A stretch of 64,000 nucleotides of DNA from Bathymodiolus brooksi. Taxonomy: Eukaryota > Mollusca > Bivalvia > Mytilida > Modiolidae. Where the stretch lies: the NCBI GenBank assembly GCA_963680875.1, contig OY804579.1, positions 22,801,804-22,865,803 of the forward strand, read 5' to 3'. Below, piece by piece: positions 24,121 to 37,394 of this stretch (positions within the stretch are counted from its first letter, which is position 1; the number at the start of each line of letters is the position of its first letter). A program made the translations under genes and the position numbers. The notes beneath the pieces are model-generated. The model did no database searches. It was not told the DNA's origin and was given only the letters and a program-made list of their open reading frames with translations.

Positions 24121-24803
24121 TTTATTTCCTTTGTTCTGTATTCTTTTTGACGATTTTGACTTTTGTCGTTTGAGAGTTATTGTTTATAACTTTATCCCAG
24201 GAAAAGTAATAATGAATAAACAAAATAGACAAAACGCAACAACAGCATCAGTATATATATTATCCTAATTCCTATATTTGGTTGACAAAAAATGTATACG
24301 AAAGCATAAATCTGTAAATAGACTGTCGGGATAGATATGCAGAATGATCATTTAATTCAAAAAGAAGAAAAGAATGTTTGGAAAATCGGACGGACAGTCA
24401 TGAGTTCTAGTACTCCTAGTCATGTACTTTTATATCTGAGGGCAAGGACAAGTCTGAATAATTAACCCTAGCACGGGTTTATGTAAGCTTAAAGAAATGT
24501 CATTTACATGGTTAATAACTATGATATACCATATTGAATATGAACGTGACCAGTGAGGAATTGACAATTAAGGAATTGAAAGTGACACATCCTTGACTTA
24601 GCGTGACCAGATAAAGTATTACACTGGACACGTAGATAAATGTAGGTGTCAACGTGTAGCCGTAGACTTCCACAAAGGTAAGAACAAACAGCGCATGGGA
24701 TAGCAGACAAGGTACACTTTATTTCAGAAATTCTTTGTAAGATAACTACATTTCCATGAAATGATGCTTAATGACGACATTTATGTTAATGTTTGGTTTA
24801 GAT
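24121..24803. other. Intergenic stretch, nothing recognised
   Basis: AT-rich, stops in all frames, no repeat or gene seen. Confidence 0.6.
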
Positions 24804-25052
24804 TTATGGTGCTTAACGCCACTTTCAACAATATTTCAGTTATATCATGGCGGTCAGTTTTATTGGTGGAGGAAACCGGAGTAACCAGAGAAAACCACCG
24901 ACCTGTCGCACATCACTGACAAACTATCATATAATGTTGCATCGAGTACAACTCGCAATGAACGGGGTTCGAACTCACAGCTTTAGTGGTGATATACACT
25001 GATTGCACAGGTAGTTGTATAGCAAACTGCAATGCGATCACAACCACGAAGA
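24804..25052 (-). repeat. SINE S2, intergenic, reverse
   Basis: The reverse strand shows the S2 tail (ATGGTGCTTAACGCCACTTT on the + strand), the middle TTTTATTGGTGGAGGAAACC and the tRNA-like head GGGGTTCGAACTCACAG. Confidence 0.75.
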
Positions 25053-25688
25053 CTCCTGCAAAATAACTGTATTTGCATCAAATTTTGGTTCTGGTTAAAG
25101 TTGACATCAATGTTAAAATACACCCTGTCCTGGATATATACTATTTAATGCTTAGTTTTATTTTTTACACTCTTTACCTAAATGTGTTTTAAAATCACAT
25201 AAAGGCATTAAATCTCATGATATTTTTAATGTTGTAAAACAACTCCCTTCTCATGCAGTTTTATGTAGATTGATAAAGGATTTTCTACATAATTCAAATC
25301 ATTTGTGCAAAACTTGTAAGTTGATAAAACTGAGATGAAGGTTGTTTTATCAGTAAAAGTCAGACATATTCGGAAATCAAAGTAAATATAACAGCTAACT
25401 TTAGCATCATTTTGGCGTGTTCATTAAGACTGTATCCACATAACTCTTGTATTACAACTGTTCAATTAATACAGAATAGTACAGTACAAAAGCGGTAGAA
25501 ATGGGGGTTAATATAAAGATAACAAGAACAAAATTCTCCTTCATTTATCCTGAACCCAAAACAAATTGCACATACTGCACATTTACAAAACAATTTCAAT
25601 TATGGCATAAAATCTAATGAAATAAACCAAATATTTTTCACAAACGTTATGTTCTATTCTTTGCTATGATCACGAATAAGTAAAAAGA
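25053..25688. other. Intergenic stretch, nothing recognised
   Basis: AT-rich, no frame with coding character before the tandem arrays. Confidence 0.6.
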
Positions 25689-25763
25689 ATAAACACAAAA
25701 TACAGTACCATAAGAACACAAAATACAGTACCATAAGAACACAAAATACAGTACCATAAGAAC
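25689..25763. repeat. 23-bp tandem repeat (3 units)
   Basis: ACACAAAATACAGTACCATA plus AGA is repeated three times just before the 40-bp array. Confidence 0.85.
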
Positions 25764-25794
25764 ACGTACAAGAACCAATAGAACATTGTAGAAA

Positions 25795-28700
25795 GAGAGA
25801 AGATACAACAGACCGTTAACTGTAGAGAAGATACCAGCACACATACAACAGACCGCTATCTTTAGAGAAGATACCAGCACACATACAACAGACCGCTAAC
25901 TTTAGAGAAGATACCAGCACACATACAACAGACCGCTAACTTTAGAAAAGATACCAGCACACATACAACAGACCGCTAACTTTACAAAAGATACCAGCAC
26001 ACATACAACAGACCGCTAACTTACACGACCTGGTACAGTGATTAAAGAGTGAAGATACCAGCTCACATACAACAGACCGCTAACTTTAGAGAAGATACCA
26101 GCACACATACAACAGACCGCACCGCTAACTTTAGAGAAGATACCAGCACACATACAACAGACCGCTAACTTTAGAGAAGATATCAGCACACATACAACAG
26201 ACCGTTAACTTTAGAGAAGATACCAGCAAACATACAACATACCACTAACTTACACGACCTGGTACAGTGATTAAAGAGAGAGAGAAGATACCAGCACACA
26301 TACAACAGACCGCTAACTTTAGAGAAGATACCAGCACACATACAACAGACCGCTAACTTTAGAGAATATACCAGCACACATACAACAGACCGCTAACTTT
26401 AGAGAAGATACCAGCACACATACAACAGACCGCTAACTTTAGAGAAGATACCAGCACCCATACAACAGACGTTAACTGTAGAGAAGATACCAGCACACAT
26501 ACAACAGACCGCTAACTTTAGAGAAGACACCAGCACACATACAACAGACGGCTAACTTTAGAGAAGATACCAGCACACATACAACAGACCACTAACTTTA
26601 GAGAAGATACCAGCACACATACAACAGACCGCTAACTTTAGGGAAGATACCAGCACACATACAACAGACCGCTAACTTTAGAGAAGATACCAGCACACAT
26701 ACAACAGACCGCTAACTTTAGAGAAGATACCAGCACACATACAACAGACCGCTAACTTTAGAGAAGATACCAGCACACATACAACAGACCGCTAACATTA
26801 GAGAAGATACCAGCACACATACAACAGACCGTTAACTTTAGAGAAGATACCAGCACACATACAACAGATCGTTAACTGTAGAGAAGATACCAGCACACAT
26901 ACAACAGACCGCTAACTTTAGAGAAGATACCAGCACACATACAACAGACCGCTAACTTTAGAAAAGATACCAGCACACATACAACAGACCGCTAACTTTA
27001 GAAAAGATACCAGCACACATACAACAGACCGCTAACTTACACGACCTGGTACAGTGATTAAAGAGTGAAGATACCAGCTCACATACAACAGACCGCTAAC
27101 TTTAGAAAAGATACCAGCCCACATACAACAGACCGCACCGCTAACTTTAGAGAAGATACCAGCACACATACAACAGACCGCTAACTTTAGAGAAGATACC
27201 AGCACACATACAACAGACCGTTAACTTTAGAGAAGATACCAGCACACATACAACATACCACTAACTTACACGACCTGGTACAGTGATTAAAGAGAGAGAG
27301 AAGATACCAGCACACATACAACAGACCGCTAACTTTAGAGAAGATACCAGCACACATACAACAGACCGCTAACTTTAGAGAAGACACCAGCACACATACA
27401 ACAGACGGCTAACTTTAGAGAAGATACCAGCACACATACAACAGACCACTAACTTTAGAGAAGATACCAGCACACATACATCAGACCGCTAACTTTAGAG
27501 AAGATACCAGCACACACACAACAGACCGCTAACTTTAGAGAAGATACCAGCACACATACAACAGACCGCTAACTTTAGAGAAGATACCAGCACACATACA
27601 ACAGACCGCTAACTTTAGAGAAGATACCAGCACACATACAACAGACCGCTAACTTTAGAGAAGATACCAGCACACATACAACAGACCGTTAACTTTAGAG
27701 AAGATACCAGCACACATACAACAGATCGTTAACTGTAGAGAAGATACCAGCACACATACAACAGACCGCTAACTTTAGAGAAGATACCCGCACACATACA
27801 ACAGATCGTTAACTTTAGAGAAGATACCACCACACATACAACAGACCGCTAACTTTAGAGAAGATACTAGCACACATACAACAGACCGCTGACTTTAGAG
27901 AAGATACCAGCACACATACAACAGACCGCTAACTTTAGAGAAGATACCAGCACACATACAACAGACCGCTAACTTTAGAGAAGATACAAGCACACATACA
28001 ACAGATCGTTAACTTTAGAGAAGATACCAGCACACATACAACAGACCGCTAACTTTAGAGAAGATACCAGCACACATACAACAGACCACTAACTTTAGGG
28101 AAGATACCAGCACATATACAACAGACCGCTAACTTTAGAAAAGATACCAGCACACATACAACAGACCGCTAACTTACATGACCTGGTACAGTGATTAAAG
28201 AGTGAAGATACCAGCTCACATACAACAGACCGCTAACTTTAGAGAAGATACCAGCACACATACAACAGACCGCTAACTTTAGAGAAGATACCAGCACACA
28301 TACAACAGACCATTAACTTTAGAGAAGATACCAGCACACATACAACAGATCGTTAACTTTAGAGAAGATACCAGCACACATACAACAGACCGCTAACTTT
28401 AGAGAATATTCCAGCACACATACAACAGACCGCTAACTTTAGAGAAGATACCAGCAAACATACAACAGATCGTTAACTTTAGAGAAGATACCAGCACACA
28501 TACAACAGACCGCTAACTTTAGAGAAGATACCAGCACACATACAACAGACCGCTATCTTTAGAGAAGATACCAGCACACATACAACAGACCGCTAACATT
28601 AGAGAATATACCAGCACCCATACAACAGACCGTTAACTTTAGAGAAGATACCAGCACACATACAACAGACCGTTAACTTTGGAGAAGATACCAGCACACA

Positions 28701-31700
28701 TACAACAGACCACTAACTTTAGAGAAGATACCAGCACACATACAACAGACCGCTAACTTTAGAGAAGATACCAGCACACATACAACAGACCACTAACTTT
28801 AGAGAAGATACCAGCACACATACAACAGACCGCTGACTTCAGAGAAGATACCAGCACACATACAACAGACCGCTAACTTTAGAGAAGATACCAGCACACA
28901 TACAACAGACCGCTAACTTTAGAGAAGATACCAGCACACATACAACAGACCGCTAACTTTAGAGAAGATACCAGCACACATACAACAGACCGCTAACTTT
29001 AGAGAAGATACCAGCACACATACAACAGACCGCTAACTTACACGACCTGGTACAGTGATTAAAGAGAGAGAGAAGATACCAGCACACATACAACAGACCG
29101 CTAACTTACACGACCTGGTACAGTGATTAAAGAGTGAAGATACCAGCACACATACAACAGACCGCTAACTTACACGACCTGGTACAGTGATTAAAGAGAG
29201 AGAGAAGATACCAGCACACATACAACAGACCGCTAACTTACACGACCTGGTACAGTGATTAAAGGGTAAAGATACCAGCACACATACAACAGACCGCTAA
29301 CTTACACGACCTGGTACAGTGATTAAAGAGAGAGAGAAGATACCAGCACACATACAACAGACCGCTGACTTTAGAGAAGATACCAGCACACATACAACAG
29401 ACCGTTAACTTACACGACCTGGTACAGTGATTAAAGAGTGAAGATACCAGCACACATACAACAGACCGCTAACTTACACGACCTGGTACAGTGATTAAAG
29501 AGAGAGAGAAGATAACACCACACATACAACAGACCACTAACGTACACGACCTGGTACAGTGATTATAGAGAGAGAGAAGATACCAGCACACATACAACAG
29601 ACCACTGACTTTCACGGCCTGGTACAGTGATTAAAGAGTGAAGATACCAGCACACATACAACAGACCGCTAACTTTAGAGAAGATACCAGCACACATACA
29701 ACAGACCGCTAACTTTAGAGAAGATACCAGCACACATACAACAGACCGCTAACTTTAGAGAAGATACCAGCACACATACAACAGACCGCTAACTTTAGAG
29801 AAGATACCAGCACACATACAACAGACCGCTAACTTTAGAGAAGATACCAGCACACATACAACAGACCGTTAACTTTAGAGAAGATACCAGCACACATACA
29901 ACAGATCGTTAACTGTAGAGAAGATACCAGCACACATACAACAGACCGCTAACTTTAGAGAAGATACCCGCACACATACAACAGATCGTTAACTTTAGAG
30001 AAGATACCACCACACATACAACAGACCGCTAACTTTAGAGAAGATACTAGCACACATACAACAGACCGCTGACTTTAGAGAAGATACCAGCACACATACA
30101 ACAGACCGCTAACTTTAGAGAAGATACCAGCACACATACAACAGACCGCTAACCTTAGAGAAGATACAAGCACACATACAACAGATCGTTAACTTTAGAG
30201 AAGATACCAGCACACATACAACAGACCGCTAACTTTAGAGAAGATACCAGCACACATACAACAGACCACTAACTTTAGGGAAGATACCAGCACACATACA
30301 ACAGACCGCTAACTTTAGAAAAGATACCAGCACACATACAACAGACCGCTAACTTACATGACCTGGTACAGTGATTAAAGAGTGAAGATACCAGCTCACA
30401 TACAACAGACCGCTAACTTTAGAGAAGATACCAGCACACATACAACAGACCGCTAACTTTAGAGAAGATACCAGCACACATACAACAGACCACTAACTTT
30501 AGAGAAGATACCAGCACACATACAACAGATCGTTAACTTTAGAGAAGATACCAGCACACATACAACAGACCGCTAACTTTAGAGAAGATACCAGCAAACA
30601 TACAACAGATCGTTAACTTTAGAGAAGATACCAGCACACATACAACAGACCGCTAACTTTAGAGAAGATACCAGCACACATACAACAGACCGCTATCTTT
30701 AGAGAAGATACCAGCACACATACAACAGACCGCTAACATTAGAGAATATACCAGCACCCATACAACAGACCGTTAACTTTAGAGAAGATACCAGCACACA
30801 TACAACAGACCGTTAACTTTGGAGAAGATACCAGCACACATACAACAGACCACTAACTTTAGAGAAGATACCAGCACACATACAACAGACCGCTAACTTT
30901 AGAGAAGATACCAGCACACATACAACAGACCACTAACTTTAGAGAAGATACCAGCACACATACAACAGACCGCTGACTTCAGAGAAGATACCAGCACACA
31001 TACAACAGACCGCTAACTTTAGAGAAGATACCAGCACACATACAACAGACCGCTAACTTTAGAGAAGATACCAGCACACATACAACAGACCGCTAACTTT
31101 AGAGAAGATACCAGCACACATACAACAGACCGCTAACTTTAGAGAAGATACCAGCACACATACAACAGACCGCTAACATACACGACCTGGTACAGTGATT
31201 AAAGAGAGAGAGAAGATACCAGCACACATACAACAGACCGCTAACTTACACGACCTGGTACAGTGATTAAAGAGTGAAGATTCCAGCACACATACAACAG
31301 ACCGCTAACTTACACGACCTGGTACAGTGATTAAAGAGAGAGAGAAGATACCAGCACACATACAACAGACCGCTAACTTACACGACCTGGTACAGTGATT
31401 AAAGGGTAAAGATACCAGCACACATACAACAGACCGCTAACTTACACGACCTGGTACAGTGATTAAAGAGAGAGAGAAGATACCAGCACACATACAACAG
31501 ACCGCTGACTTTAGAGAAGATACCAGCACACATACAACAGACCGTTAACTTACACGAGTACAGTGATTAAAGAGTGAAGATACCAGCACACATACAACAG
31601 ACCGCTAACTTACACGACCTGGTACAGTGATTAAAGAGAGAGAGAAGATAACACCACACATACAACAGACCACTAACGTACACGACCTGGTACAGTGATT

Positions 31701-32672
31701 AAAGAGAGAGAGAAGATACCAGCACACATACAACAGACCACTGACTTTCACGGCCTGGTACAGTGATTAAAGAGTGAAGATACCAGCACACATACAACAG
31801 ACCGCTAACTTTAGAGAAGATACCAGCACACATACAACAGACCGCTAACTTTAGAGAAGATACCAGCACACATACAACAGACCACTAACTTTAGAGAAGA
31901 TACCAGCACACATACAACAGACCGCTAACTTTAGAGAAGATACCAGCACACATACAACAGACCGCTAACTTTAGAGAAGATACCAGCACACATACAACAG
32001 ACCGCTAACTTTAGAGAAGATACCAGCACACATACAACAGACCGCTAACTTTAGAGAAGATACCAGCACACATACAACAGACCACTAACTTACACGACCT
32101 GGTACAGTGATTAAAGAGTGAAGATACCAGCACACATACAACATACCGCTAACTTTCACGACCTGGTACAGTGATTAAAGAGAGAAGATACCAGCACCCA
32201 TACAACAGACCGCTGACTTTTACGGCCTGGTACAGTGATTAAAGAGAGAGAGAGAAGATACCAGCACACATACAACAGACCGCTAACTTACACGACCTGG
32301 TACAGTGATTAAAGAGAGAGAGAGAAGATACCAGCACACATACAACAGACTGGTAACTTTAGAGAAGATACCAGCACACATACAACAGACCGCTAACTTT
32401 AGAGAAGATACCAGCACACATACAACAGACCGCTGACTTACACGACCTGGTACAGTGATTAAAGAGAGAGAGAAGATACCAGCACACATACAACAGACCG
32501 CTGACTTACACGACCTGGTACAGTGATTAAAGAGTGAAGATACCAGCACACATACAACAGACCGCTAACTTACACGACCTGGTACAGTGATTAAAGAGAG
32601 AGAGAGAAGATACCAGCACACATACAACATACCGCTAACTTACACGACCTGGTACAGTGATTAAAGAGTGAT
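25795..32672. repeat. 40-bp minisatellite array, about 6.9 kb, with a second unit type
   Basis: The main unit, 40 bp, is GATACCAGCACACATACAAC followed by AGACCGCTAACTTTAGAGAA. A longer unit replaces TTTAGAGAA by TTACACGACCTGGTACAGTG plus ATTAAAGAGAGAGAGAA; it occurs singly at first and in clusters at 29035-29640, 31170-31780 and 32090-32672. Open frames on the minus strand are by-products. A tRNA-sized or protein-coding role is not seen. Confidence 0.92.
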
Positions 32673-34079
32673 TGGGGTTAACTAATTGTATATGCCCTTA
32701 CATCCCCTATTCGATAAATGATGCTATCATGATACAGAAAGCTAATTTAGGATCATGACATGTTCCCTCTAAGATAGTCAATTATTTTAGAATTTTATAA
32801 CATTAACCATACAGTTCCAAATATATAATTTAGTAATGGAAAATACACTGACATTAAGCTGTCAAAGTTATAAAAAGAAAGTTAAAATAGTGATGGCCAA
32901 CAATTCATCAATATTAGCAAGCGAACAATTACCTCTAGCCCTAACCCACTAAACACACAAGCAAGACTCTACGATATTTGACGTTGGAAATGAATGGTAG
33001 AGACGTTCATGTATATATTTATTTTTACTTCTAACAGAGTTGATATCAATTAGTCATGGACATCTAAAGAAATTATTTGTCTTCGTGTGAGACCAGAATG
33101 AACTTGTTAAGATCAAATGCTCAACATAACATAGTAATATAGTCAGAAATGACATGCACATGTTCTGACTTAATTGCTAGTTTTACCTGCAGATTGTCTA
33201 TATTTGGCAAAGATAATCTGCCCCAAGAAGCATAGTTGTTAAATCATAGCCTTAATGAATAAGATTTTTCAAGTATTTTACAAGTTTAGATGTGTCAGAT
33301 TTGAACTTTTTAGCTTTGTTAATTACGTCCCCATAAAACATGGATATGAAATACCCTTTTTGATCAAACCTCTTCTTTTTAACCAACATAATACAGTTAA
33401 TTCAGTATATCTTATGACATTGCTACTTCATATTTCAAGCACCTCTGAAATATCCCGGTGAAAATTACTGATTAAACAGGGAAAGTAATCAGAATATTTA
33501 AATGTACATACTAATTGATATCATAAAATAGTTCAGGTTTCAAAGTGTGTGCATAATTTGACATTTTTTAGCGCATCAATGTCATCGATTCGGGTGTTTA
33601 CCTCTTGTAAGAAGAGACTATATACATTTATGATTTCAGGAATATATTGCAAATTTAAGCAAGCATTTGAAATTATATTGTTGTCTTGCTAAATTGCATT
33701 TACACATTGGCTTCACCCAACTGCCTAAATTGTCAGTTTCAATGCGTTTGGTAAAAATTGTTACAGAAGCACTAGGCTACATCTTGATTGCTTAGCTTAC
33801 TCAATGAATGTTGTAGATAGTCAATAGTAGGCTGATTAGCATTTGTCTTTCAATAAGGAACTGCATTACATTTGTCGAGATGCCCCAGTTTTAAAGATAG
33901 ATTACCTTATCTTTGAATAAATCTAAAATCTAGAGTAGTTTCATATACATGTTGTGCACTAATATTTCTCAGTTACGCAAACGAAACGTCGATAGAAGTT
34001 TTATTATAGATATATTTGTATTTGTAATTTTAATTAGATTAAATATTGTATCCATGTACCACATTGTATACGCTAGGTG
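32673..34079. other. Intergenic stretch, nothing recognised
   Basis: Follows the minisatellite. No exon, repeat or RNA gene could be supported. Confidence 0.6.
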
Positions 34080-34482
34080 GTTCTTTAATGATCATTTACT
34101 TTACTGGGTTTCTTTTGCCATGTGAAGGGGGGTGTGGATTGCTTAAGTTCACTAAACCAGCTCTGCCGCTATAGCTTTAGTTGGAATGTAACATGCTTAT
34201 GAAATGTAGACATAGCCTAGTACAAATGAAAACCCAGTACATGAGGTCCAAAGATTAAAACAAAAGGAAGTGGAGAAATTGCAGTTCTTTAATTACCATT
34301 TACTATTTACTTCATTTCTTGGAGCATATGAAGGGGATAAATTTGTTACGTTCACTAAGCCAGCTGTGCCACTGGTTTTAGTTGGAATGTAACATGCTTA
34401 TAAAATATAGACGTAGCCTGGTACAAATGTAATCCCCATGACTTGAGGCCCAAAGATTAAAACAAACGGAAGTAGAGAAAAT
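34080..34482. repeat. Diverged tandem duplication of about 205 bp
   Basis: Two units share GTTCACTAA, TTTAGTTGGAATGTAACATG, TAGCCT/TACAAATG and CCAAAGATTAAAACAAA (34190 and 34385). No coding content. Confidence 0.75.
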
Positions 34483-35246
34483 GTGATAAATGGCATTTAA
34501 CATTATTATAATACGTCGATTCAAGTTAGCATTAATTTGCTTCCCATTGTCTATTGTTTCCGAGCCTTCTTAACATTGGTCTGCAATTGAGGAAATTTAT
34601 CCTCAAGTTCGAGGAATTGAAATTCAATTCTATTTGACATTTAGTAGCAATTGAAAGGATGATTTAATTTTGTACCAGGGCTCTTTTGGCGCTAAGTTCT
34701 GCGACATTAAAATTTAGCTATTATAATACGATATGCAATAAGTCAACAAATCTCCTTTGCCTTATGAATGATACAGGCTTTGTGGTTTCCTGATGTGAAT
34801 GAAATTACTGCTAACCCAAAATAAGCTTCCAACTGCTTGAACATTTTATCTGTATCTCATGCTTGAACATTCTATCTGTATATCATGCTTGAACATCCTA
34901 TCTGTATCTCAAGTTAACTTTCTATACGTCCATCTTTAGAGGGTGTCGTGTTCCCCTTCCGCCCACCTGTCCGTTCGCGGTAAGCATTTAGCGCTCTAGA
35001 AATACTTTGTCTTGATCTAGGAACTTTGCAAGATTATTAGGATGGTGGTTTGAGGGCCTGTGTACGCTTTGATGATAATCACTTTTGTCGTTACAGAGTA
35101 ATGAAAAGCTTACTAATGAAAAATAGTTGATAACTCTGCTTTGCCTTGACTTATTTTAGCCTACCAAAATGATTAACAATTGTGGTTTATGTGGACTTTT
35201 GACAATGTTCACTTTTATCATTCCCCAATTATTGAACTTATGATAA
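34483..35246. other. Intergenic stretch with one short tandem repeat
   Basis: Three units of a 28-bp repeat (GCTTGAACATTCTATCTGTA plus TCTCAT) at about 34830-34915; otherwise nothing recognised. Confidence 0.6.
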
Positions 35247-35983
35247 ATATACACAAAAAAAAAGTTAAGCACCCCCGGATATATTAAGACATAATAAGTT
35301 ACACTAAGCTCAGGTATAGGTTATTCAATACCTGGTCATATGCTAATGACCAGGTATTGTATAATCAATTTAGCCCATACTTTCTTTGTCGAGTGTCATG
35401 ATTACCAATTATTACTAATTTAGGCAGTCTAAGCCAGATTAGATTGAGTATCAGCTCAAAAGCATTTCCTTCAATTACAACATATGTGGTATAAGAAAAA
35501 CATTCAATAACACAAGACAAAGAACGTATGGGCTAAATTCTAATATTTATATTGATTATAGCAAGAACAATGTTCCATTAAAAAGATGTGCTCACACAGG
35601 TGTGGCCATTATGTCTAATATCGACTAGTCATGCACGTGAACCATGCCTCTCACGCATTACTCAAAATTCAGTATGTTCATGCTTCGAATTTGGGTTATT
35701 TAATTTTTTTCATTCATTCTCAGTAAGCATGGTACGAAGGCGAATATCAGAAGCACAAAGATGGCAAATAATCGGCATGCATACAACAGGGATGTCCTTC
35801 AAAGCTATTGGACGTCAGATGGGCTACCACTATTCTGTAGTCTGCCGACTGGTGAGAAAACACACACAAACCAACAATGTGAAAGACTTGCCAAGATCCG
35901 GCAGACCACGGGTAACATCTGATCGTGACGACACTGCATTGCAGCGTTTGGTTAGACGGATAATGTCGGTAATATATTTCTAG
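35247..35983 (+). pseudogene. Truncated Tc1-like element: terminal region plus transposase N-terminus
   Basis: An ATG at 35729 opens MVRRRISEAQRWQIIGMHTT, GMSFKAIGRQMGYHYSVVCR, KDLPRSGRPRVTSDRDD and LQRLVRR: the paired helix-turn-helix DNA-binding domain and GRPR hook of a Tc1-like transposase, ending after about 80 residues without the DDE catalytic domain. Upstream at 35252-35280, ACACAAAAAAAAAGTTAAGC followed by ACCCCCGG looks like a Tc1-type terminal repeat. Inverted repeats occur at 35329-35362 and 35367-35539. Confidence 0.65.
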
Positions 35984-35984
35984 A

Positions 35985-36300
35985 ACCATATCGTATCCCA
36001 CTAGCTAGGGTTTAGATGTTGCTTTGAGATATATCACTAGCCCCATGGGATATCACATCACACTAGCCAGGGATTTGATGTTGGTCAGAGATAGATCACT
36101 AATCCCCGATGGTATCACCTCCCAGTAGACAGGGATTTGATGTTGGTCTGGGATAGAGAACATCACTTCCCAGTTGACAGGTATTCGAAGTTGGTCTGAA
36201 ATAGATCATTAATCACCGAGGATATCACAAGATATTTGATGTTTGAGATAGATTACTAGTCTCAGGGTTATCACATACCATTAACCAAGGGTCCAATGTT
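35985..36300. repeat. Degenerate tandem repeat, about 65-bp unit
   Basis: Four to five units with GGGATTTGATGTTGGTC, GATAGATCACTAAT and GGTATCACCTCCCAG variants. It lies between the Tc1-like stub and the 59-bp array. Confidence 0.6.
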
Positions 36301-36464
36301 AAGTTTACTCACCACCGTTTGACAGGTCCAAAAAGCACCATATCCGACCATTCTAGAATGAACACATGTGTTTACAACTATGGTTTTTATTATCTATTGC
36401 ATAAGTAAGCACGTTGCACCTGCTGTGCATCTGGTGTATTATATTAAACAACGTCAGAGAAACC

Positions 36465-37288
36465 CGACGGGGCAATACAGAATGCACAACCCAAAGAAAC
36501 TGGCAACATTGGGTACACAAGACCGACGGGGCAATACAGAATACACAACCCAGAAACACTGGCAACATTGGGTACACAAGACCGACGGGGCAATACAGAA
36601 TGCACAACCCAGAGACACTGGCAACATTGGGTACACAAGACCGACGGGGCAATGCGGAATGCACAACCCAGAGACACCGGCAACATTGGGTACACAAGAC
36701 CGACGGGGAAATACAGAATGTACAACCCAGAGACACTGGCAACATTGGGTACACAAGACCGACGGGACAATACAGAATGTACAACCCAGAGACACTGGCA
36801 ACATTGGGTACACAAGACCGACGGGGCAATGCGGAATGCACAACCCAGAGACACTTGCAACATTGGGTACACAAGACCGACGGGGCATACAGAATGCACA
36901 ACCCAGAGACATTGGCAACAATGGGTACACAAGACCGACGGGGCAATACAGAATGCACAACCCAGAGACATTGGCAACATTGGGTACACAAGACCGACGG
37001 GCAATACAGAATGCACAACCCAGAGACACTGACAACATTGGGTACACAAGACCGACGGGGCAATACAGAATGTACAACCCAGAGACACTGGCAACATTGG
37101 GTACACAAGACCGACGGGGCAATACAGAATGCACAACCCAGAGACACTGGCAACATTGGGTACACAAGACCGACGGGGCAATACAGAATGTACAACCCAG
37201 AGACACTGGCAACATTGGGTACACAAGACCGACGGGGCAATACAGAATGTACAACCCAGAGACACTGCCAATATTGGGTACACAAGAC
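36465..37288. repeat. 59-bp tandem array (about 14 units)
   Basis: The unit runs CGACGGGGCAATACAGAATG, CACAACCCAGAGACACTGGC, AACATTGGGTACACAAGAC. Two units have a one-base deletion. The unit has no stop codon in any frame, so reading frames of about 300 codons arise on both strands; as 59 is not a multiple of three, each frame cycles through all three translations. Right of it (37330-37395) an R1-like stretch follows (AATCGGGGACGAACCCAGG). Confidence 0.92.
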
Positions 37289-37394
37289 ACAGGAGGAGGA
37301 CAATCAAAACACAAACCAAAACACAGAAAAATAAAACAATGAGCAACACGGACCCCACCAAGAATCGGGGACGAACCCAGGTGCTCGCGAGGTA

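Noticed and set aside
26183..32549. Minus-strand open frames with LVSSLKLAVCCMCAGIF repeats
   Set aside because: Antisense reading of the 40-bp minisatellite.
25795..32672. CRISPR-like array of regular repeats
   Set aside because: Units are contiguous with no unique spacers, the host is an intron-bearing animal and no cas genes exist. It is a minisatellite.
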